Assembly: GCA_022562495.1 (NCBI GenBank)
Contig: JADFPE010000005.1
Coordinates: 1-58,502 of the forward strand
Direction of reading: 5' to 3'
Source of the DNA: Acidobacteriota bacterium
GTDB lineage: Bacteria; Acidobacteriota; Vicinamibacteria; Vicinamibacterales; UBA8438
DNA: 58,502 bases
The position numbers and the translations under genes were made by a program. The notes below the pieces were generated by a model, which had not been told where the DNA came from, made no database searches, and was given only the letters and a program-made list of their open reading frames with translations. Numbering within the stretch: position 1 is the stretch's first letter; the number at the start of each line of letters is the position of its first letter. Positions 54,501-58,502 of this stretch are shown here, one piece after another.

Positions 54501-55082
54501 GATCGGCTGCAGCCCGGTGTTGACGGTCCGCTGTTCCTCGATGCCCTGATACTGCATCTCGAGAAAGAAGTTCCCCGGCCCGAGAATGTCCCGGAACGTC
54601 GCCGCCGCTTCGCGCGCCCTGCGGGGCTGTTCGGTGCGCAGGCCGGTGGCGACCTCCCCCTTCAAACAGCTGCTCAGACCGATCAGGCCCGGCGCATATT
54701 GGGACAGCAGCTCCTTGTCGATCCGCGGTTTGTAGTAGAAGCCTTCCGTGTAACCGGCCGACACCAGCTTGATCAGGTTGTGATACCCGGTCAGGTTCTC
54801 AGCGAGCAGGACCAGGTGGTTGTTGGTTGCTCCCGGGGTGCCGCTCCGGGCGTGGCGGCTCCCGGTCGCGACATAGACCTCGCACCCGAGGATCGGCGTG
54901 ATGCCACGTTTCCGTGCCTGGTCGTGAAAGATGACGCTCGAGAAGAGATTGCCGTGCTCGGTCACCGCGAGGGCGGGCACGCCGGTGTGCTGTGCGTGGT
55001 CGAGCAGCTCGCCGATCCGGCAGGCGCCATCCAGCAGCGAGTACTCCGTGTGCAGATGCAGATGCACGAACTCGGTGGACAT
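51594..55082 (-). CDS. dnaE: DNA polymerase III subunit alpha
   Basis: Main replicative polymerase. 1,162 aa, usual for DnaE1. The PHP domain starts FVHLHLHTEYSLLDGACRIG; the C-family palm carries GPGRGSAAGSLVAYCL and LPDIDIDFCERRRGEV with the catalytic aspartates, and further FFAGYGFNKSHSTAYALLAY. The OB-fold region (VGGIISAYRPLKTRRGAPMA) lies near residue 1000. ATG 55082 (MSTEFVHLH) is the family start; an in-frame ATG five codons upstream is less likely. Confidence 0.97.
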   Translation of the reverse strand: MSTEFVHLHLHTEYSLLDGACRIGELLDHAQHTGVPALAVTEHGNLFSSVIFHDQARKRGITPILGCEVYVATGSRHARSGTPGATNNHLVLLAENLTGYHNLIKLVSAGYTEGFYYKPRIDKELLSQYAPGLIGLSSCLKGEVATGLRTEQPRRAREAAATFRDILGPGNFFLEMQYQGIEEQRTVNTGLQPIARDLGLPLVCTNDVHYLKQADHRPHDVLLCIGTGKNVSDDRRLRYHGDQFYLKSPDEMLAVFGDWPQALSNTVAIAERCDVELSTTEHHLPIFDVPAPFTLDAYFEHVTRQGFARRLVTLQAAANRGTLTHPITAYEARLAHEIEIIVTMGYPGYFLIVWDFIRYARERGIPVGPGRGSAAGSLVAYCLWITDVDPMQFDLIFERFLNPERVSLPDIDIDFCERRRGEVIDYVTRKYGRDNVAQIITFGTMKARAVVRDVGRTLGMSYADVDRVAKQIPPTLDMTLEKALEENPALKTLEQQDPQVAELLTVAKRLEGITRHASVHAAGVVIAPKPVTEYAPIYKSQKDEITTQWAMKEIERIGLLKMDFLGLSTLTLLHDAVANIQDTTGETIALDALPLDDAKTYQLFSDGRTLGIFQFESSGMRDTLRKAKPERFEDLIALNALYRPGPLRGGVIDDFIARKHGRVEITYELPALEPILKDTYGVIAFQEQVMRIASDLAGFSMGDADVLRKAMGKKNAKVMQAQREQFVQGAVARHVPKAQAIKIFDLMEFFAGYGFNKSHSTAYALLAYQTAYLKANHPWHFMASLLTIEAQNTDKLALYMGECRDMGVPVLPPDVNASDIAFTVGPDGVRFGLTAVKNVGEGAIASMLESRARTGRIGSLFTLCEDIDLRLVNKRVLESLIKAGAFDSSLAHGSRRPATRRAQLVALVDRALEHGGRLQRDRERGQTQLFDAMGPADGPDGDVALPDVAAWSEAEQLAHEKAALGLYLSGHPIDGYRDQLEAVGARAITALTTSEPDVLVGGIISAYRPLKTRRGAPMAVLTLEDRGGSLEVVVFPKTYERCAPFLVPDRLVLVTGKLEKDEETARLLADAVRPIETLTESVGRTLSIHLTSPRHDRRTLQALADLFRAHRGPSRIRLQLDLTERTPPLRVRARLTDVRIRPSEPLVRAVEQICGDGTVSWT

Positions 55083-55100
55083 GTGCGAAGACTCCAAGGA

Positions 55101-55196
55101 GTCAGACGTCAGAAGGTAGCAGGATACTGGCGGCTTCGCAGCTTCCGAATGACCGGCGTCGCCGCACCGGCTCGCTTCTCACTTCTGACGTCTGAC
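55101..55196. repeat. Inverted repeat between guaA and dnaE
   Basis: Perfect 15-base arms GTCAGACGTCAGAAG (55101-55115) and CTTCTGACGTCTGAC (55182-55196) with a 66-base spacer. It is immediately preceded by ACTCC-AA-GGAGT. It fills the 128-bp gap, so it could affect guaA-dnaE readthrough. Confidence 0.75.
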
Positions 55197-55210
55197 GTCC
55201 GACTTCGTGA

Positions 55211-56749
55211 TCACTCCCACTCGATCGTCGAGGGTGGTTTGCTGCTGATGTCGTAGACCACCCGATTGATGCCCCGCACTTCGTTCACGATACGGGACGA
55301 GATCACCGCGAGCAAGTCATGGGGTAGGCGTGCCCAGTCCGCGGTCATGCCGTCACGGCTCTCGACGGCGCGGACAGCGAGGACGTGCTCGTAAGTGCGT
55401 TCGTCTCCCATGACGCCGACGCTCTGGATCGGTAGCAGCACTCCGAACGACTGCCAGAGCCGTCGATACCACCCGAAACGGCGGACCTCGTCAGCGACGA
55501 TGGCGTCCGCCGCGCGTAGCATCGCCAACCGCGGCTCGGTGATCTCCCCCAGGATCCGCACCGCCAGACCCGGACCGGGGAATGGCTGACGCCAGACGAA
55601 CGTCTCGTCGAGCCCGAGCTCTTCGCCAAGCTGTCGAACTTCGTCCTTGAAGAGCGCCCGCAGCGGTTCCACCAAGGTGAACCGCAGCCGTTCGGGCAAT
55701 CCCCCGACGTTGTGGTGGCTCTTGATTGGTGCCGCCGGTCCGACGACCGATACGCTCTCGATCACATCCGGATACAACGTGCCCTGGGCCAGGAACTCGA
55801 AGTCCCCCAGCCGGCGGGCCACCGCCTCGAACACGTCGATGAACGTCGCGCCGATGATCTTCCGCTTCTGCTCCGGGTCGACCACCCCGGCCAGGGCTGC
55901 GAGGAACCGGTCGCTCGCATCCTCGAACACGACGTGGAGCTCGAGCTGCTCCGTGTATCGACGCCGGATCTGCGTCGCCTCGTTCCGCCGCAGGAGACCG
56001 TTGTCGACGAAGATACAGGTCAGCCGATCGCCGATCGCGCGCCGGATCAGGAGTGCGGCCACCGTGGAATCGACTCCGCCGCTGAGCCCGCACACGACGC
56101 GTCCGTCACCGACCTGTTCGTGGATCCGGGTCGTCGCTTCGTCGAGAAACGACGCCATGGTCCAGTCGCCCGTGCACCCGCACACACTCGTGGCAAAGTG
56201 GCCCAGGATATCGACGCCCCGCTCGGTGTGCGCGACCTCGGGGTGAAAGAGCAGCGCGTAGAAGCGCCGTGCTGCGTCTTCCATGGCCGCGACCGGTGCA
56301 TTGGCGCTCGTGGCGACCACACGGAACCCCGGCGGCGTGCGCGCGACCAGATCGCCGTGACTCGCCCACACTCGCATGTTCCGCGGGAGCGACTTGAAGA
56401 GCGCGCTGTCGCTCTCCACGGTGACCGAGGCGTGCCCGAATTCCCGCTCTGGGGACGGCTCGACACTCCCGCCGAGCATGTCCGCCATCAGCTGCATGCC
56501 GTAGCAGATGCCGAGCACCGGAAGACCGAGGTCGAAGACGCCCTCTTCGCACCGCGGGGCATCCTCGTCGCGGACGCTCGCCGGGCCGCCAGACAGAATC
56601 AAGCCGGCCGGCCGGCGGGCGGCCAGCTCGCTGATCGGCGTCTGGAACGGTACGACTTCGGTGTAGACCCTGAGCTCGCGCAGGCGCCTCGCGATGAGCT
56701 GCGTGTATTGGGATCCGAAATCGAGGACCAGAAGCGTTTGATGAGCCAC
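55211..56749 (-). CDS. guaA: GMP synthase (glutamine-hydrolysing)
   Basis: Converts XMP to GMP with ATP and glutamine. 512 aa. The glutamine amidotransferase domain has [13 protein letters not shown], the catalytic Cys in [13 protein letters not shown] and the His/Glu in [13 protein letters not shown]. The PP-loop ATPase domain carries [20 protein letters not shown], and the C-terminal dimerisation domain ends [11 protein letters not shown]. It is divergent from the BamB-like gene and lies 128 bp upstream of dnaE. Confidence 0.97.
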   Translation of the reverse strand: MAHQTLLVLDFGSQYTQLIARRLRELRVYTEVVPFQTPISELAARRPAGLILSGGPASVRDEDAPRCEEGVFDLGLPVLGICYGMQLMADMLGGSVEPSPEREFGHASVTVESDSALFKSLPRNMRVWASHGDLVARTPPGFRVVATSANAPVAAMEDAARRFYALLFHPEVAHTERGVDILGHFATSVCGCTGDWTMASFLDEATTRIHEQVGDGRVVCGLSGGVDSTVAALLIRRAIGDRLTCIFVDNGLLRRNEATQIRRRYTEQLELHVVFEDASDRFLAALAGVVDPEQKRKIIGATFIDVFEAVARRLGDFEFLAQGTLYPDVIESVSVVGPAAPIKSHHNVGGLPERLRFTLVEPLRALFKDEVRQLGEELGLDETFVWRQPFPGPGLAVRILGEITEPRLAMLRAADAIVADEVRRFGWYRRLWQSFGVLLPIQSVGVMGDERTYEHVLAVRAVESRDGMTADWARLPHDLLAVISSRIVNEVRGINRVVYDISSKPPSTIEWE

Positions 56750-56852
56750 GCGCGACCGATAAGCAGGGCAGAGGGTGCGAACACCCGGTCAATTGCCGAT
56801 AGTATAAGCGGTGTGGGGTCCGGGCCGCACGACGATACTTTGTAGTCTCCAG

Positions 56853-58304
56853 ATGACAGGTTCGATGCGATGTGGCGTCGTCGCCGTTGTGGCGGGCGTG
56901 GCCCTGCTGTCGGCCGGCGGCGCCCGGGCCCAGGCGAAGCTCGCACCCTCGACGCTGCTCCCGATGGAGCCGCTCTGGACCACCGTGCTGTCGGCCTCTC
57001 CGGCCGCCGCGCCGGTCCATGACGCGGGGCGCATCTTTGTCGCGTTGCGCGACGGCCATGTCACGGCGGTGAACTTGGCGGACGGCGAGGTGGTCTGGGA
57101 GGTCGTGCAACACGTCGTCGGCCAGCCGGCGGTCGGGGGATCGCTGCTCTATGTCGCCAGCCGCGACGAGTTGCATGGGCTCGAGACCGCGACCGGACGA
57201 GTCCGTTGGTCGATGCCACTCGAGGCACCGCTGTCGGCTCCGCTGGTCTGGAATGCCGGTTGGGTGATCGCCGCACTCGAGACACAGACCTTGCTCGCGC
57301 TTCGAGCGGAGACCGGCGAGACGATCTGGCGCCGGACCATGGGCGGCGGTATCCACGTCTCTCCGTCCCTGGCCGCTGACCAGATGTATGTCTCGCTGGA
57401 CACTGGCGATGTGGTGGCGCTGTCGCTCATGACCGGAGCCGCGGTGTGGGAGCAGCGTCTGCGCGGCACACCGAACCAGATTCTGCCGCTCGACGATCTC
57501 TTCGTCGGCGCAACCGACAACTACTTCTATCGTCTCTCGCGGCTCGACGGTTCGATCAAGTGGCGCTGGCGGACCGGAGGCGACATCGTCGGGTTGCCGG
57601 CGGTGGACGAGAAGCGTGTCTACTTCTCGTCCCTGGATAATATGTTGTGGGCGCTGAACCGCACCAACGGCGTGCAGCAGTGGCGCCAACCGCTCACGGT
57701 CCGGCCCACTGCGGGACCCACCCATGCGGGGAATTTGTTGGTTCTGGGGGGGATGAGCCAGCACCTCAGCTTCTTCGACCCGGTCACGGGGGTGTCCTAT
57801 GGCCGCATCACGGCACCCTCAGAGCTGGCCTTTCCGCCGGTCAGTTTCTCGACTTCGGCCGACGGGCCGATGCTGATCACCGTCACGGGCGACGGGCAGC
57901 TCCGGGCGCTCGGTCGCGCGACCGGGCCGGTGCGACTCGACCTCGCGGTCACCGCGATCCGGGGTGAGGATGCCGACGACATCGACGACGACGCCACACC
58001 GGCCACCCCCTCGGACACCGCGGACAGCGAAGCTGACGTGGTGCTCGCGCGGCGGCCGTCGGTCGGCGGGGAATACGCGATCCAGGTGGCAGCATTCTCG
58101 ACCGGCGACAGCGCGACCGAGCTCGTCGATCGCCTGCTCGCTCAGGGCTACCCAGCCTATATGGTCACGCCACGCCCAGATGACGAGCCGGTGCTCTATC
58201 GTGTCCGGATCGGGGACTATCCCGGCCGGTCCGCCGCCGAAGCGATCGGTCGTCAGGTCGAGGACGAACAGGCGCTCGACTGGTACGTGGTGCCGCTACC
58301 GTGA
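56853..58304 (+). CDS. BamB-like beta-propeller protein with C-terminal SPOR domain
   Basis: 483 aa with a signal peptide (GVVAVVAGVALLSAGGARAQ). Residues about 45-385 are PQQ/BamB-like repeats: GHVTAVNLADGEVVWEV, DELHGLETATGRVRWSMPL, DGSIKWRWRTGGDIVGLPAV and NMLWALNRTNGVQQWRQPL. An acidic low-complexity linker (DADDIDDDATPATPSDTADS) leads to a SPOR domain, YAIQVAAFSTGDSATELVDR then YRVRIGDYPGRSAAEAIGRQ. SPOR domains bind denuded peptidoglycan glycans, so it may link outer-membrane assembly or a periplasmic scaffold to septal wall. The role is unknown. ATG 56853 or 56865 are both possible. Confidence 0.82.
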   Translation: MTGSMRCGVVAVVAGVALLSAGGARAQAKLAPSTLLPMEPLWTTVLSASPAAAPVHDAGRIFVALRDGHVTAVNLADGEVVWEVVQHVVGQPAVGGSLLYVASRDELHGLETATGRVRWSMPLEAPLSAPLVWNAGWVIAALETQTLLALRAETGETIWRRTMGGGIHVSPSLAADQMYVSLDTGDVVALSLMTGAAVWEQRLRGTPNQILPLDDLFVGATDNYFYRLSRLDGSIKWRWRTGGDIVGLPAVDEKRVYFSSLDNMLWALNRTNGVQQWRQPLTVRPTAGPTHAGNLLVLGGMSQHLSFFDPVTGVSYGRITAPSELAFPPVSFSTSADGPMLITVTGDGQLRALGRATGPVRLDLAVTAIRGEDADDIDDDATPATPSDTADSEADVVLARRPSVGGEYAIQVAAFSTGDSATELVDRLLAQGYPAYMVTPRPDDEPVLYRVRIGDYPGRSAAEAIGRQVEDEQALDWYVVPLP

Positions 58305-58371
58305 TCGCTGGCGACGCTGCGCATCACCCCGCCCGAACGACGGTCGGGCAAGCATCGCCATGCGCCGTTGC

Positions 58372-58502
58372 TTAGTGGCCCCGGTCATAATTACGATAGC
58401 ATTCGGCTGGCGATGCATCCCGCCTGGACGGCGTTGCTCCTCGGTCACAAATCCCCCAATTTGCTCCCTCGTCGCACCTTGCCAGCCGGGCGCCTCGCCA
58501 CC
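58372..58502. repeat. Type-A intergenic element, cut by the right edge
   Basis: TTAGTGGCCCCGGTCATAAT followed by GCATTCGGCTGGCGATGCAT, GCGTTGCTCCTCGGTC and TTGCTCCCTCGTCGCACC. Very close to the copy at 8359-8525. It lies 67 bp after the last gene. Confidence 0.9.

Overview
This 58.5-kb window is high-GC chromosomal DNA from a Gram-negative bacterium. It carries a full Lpt lipopolysaccharide-export set, Tol-Pal, RpoN and ParAB. The style of the genes (an LptF-LptG fusion, a very large LptC/LptA-type protein, haem/PHM-fold secreted proteins, TIGR00300 in an aspartate-family operon, many intergenic repeats) suggests Acidobacteriota, perhaps Vicinamibacteria. That taxonomic call is inference; there is no rRNA in the window. 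I see no tRNA, rRNA, transposase, prophage or CRISPR array.

Layout. (1) 1-5.5 kb, minus strand: mutS2, dnaG and rpoD (cut by the left edge). (2) 6-11 kb: larB (minus), citrate synthase (plus), a GHL10-type secreted protein (minus) and murQ (minus, with its own terminator). (3) 11-18 kb, plus strand: an aspartate-family operon hom-thrC-TIGR00300 gene-lysC-asd, preceded by a strong rho-independent terminator that looks like an attenuator. (4) 18-24 kb: an unassigned polytopic membrane protein (plus) and a minus-strand trio of exported proteins: a copper-type lipoprotein, a c-haem/PHM-fold protein and a YtcJ-type amidohydrolase. The last two lack the expected metal ligands. (5) 24-26.5 kb, plus strand: xerD and metK. 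(6) 26.7-29.1 kb, minus strand: fused lptF-lptG. (7) 29.1-30.1 kb: a gene-free kilobase made largely of repeats. (8) 30.1-35.7 kb, minus strand: recN-miaB-DUF151-parA-parB. (9) 35.8-41.7 kb, plus strand: tolQ-tolR-tonB/tolA-like-tolB-pal-cpoB-ssb. (10) 42-56.7 kb, minus strand: guaA-dnaE-accA-recJ-lptC/A-lptB-rpoN-hpf-rapZ-cupin. (11) 56.8-58.3 kb, plus strand: a BamB-like beta-propeller with a C-terminal SPOR domain.

Most protein-coding content is conserved housekeeping. The unusual layer lies between the genes. I count about 13 copies of a 130-185-bp element with terminal inverted repeats and a shared core. At least three different end types (A, B, C) surround that core. Element ends frequently coincide with stop codons, and once an ATG directly follows an element end. 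There is also a second composite element (two copies), an array of three 66-bp hairpin repeats, and two identical 65-bp palindromic repeats behind ssb. This intergenic repeat system, the hom leader, and the ligand-poor PHM/amidohydrolase operon are the most interesting observations.
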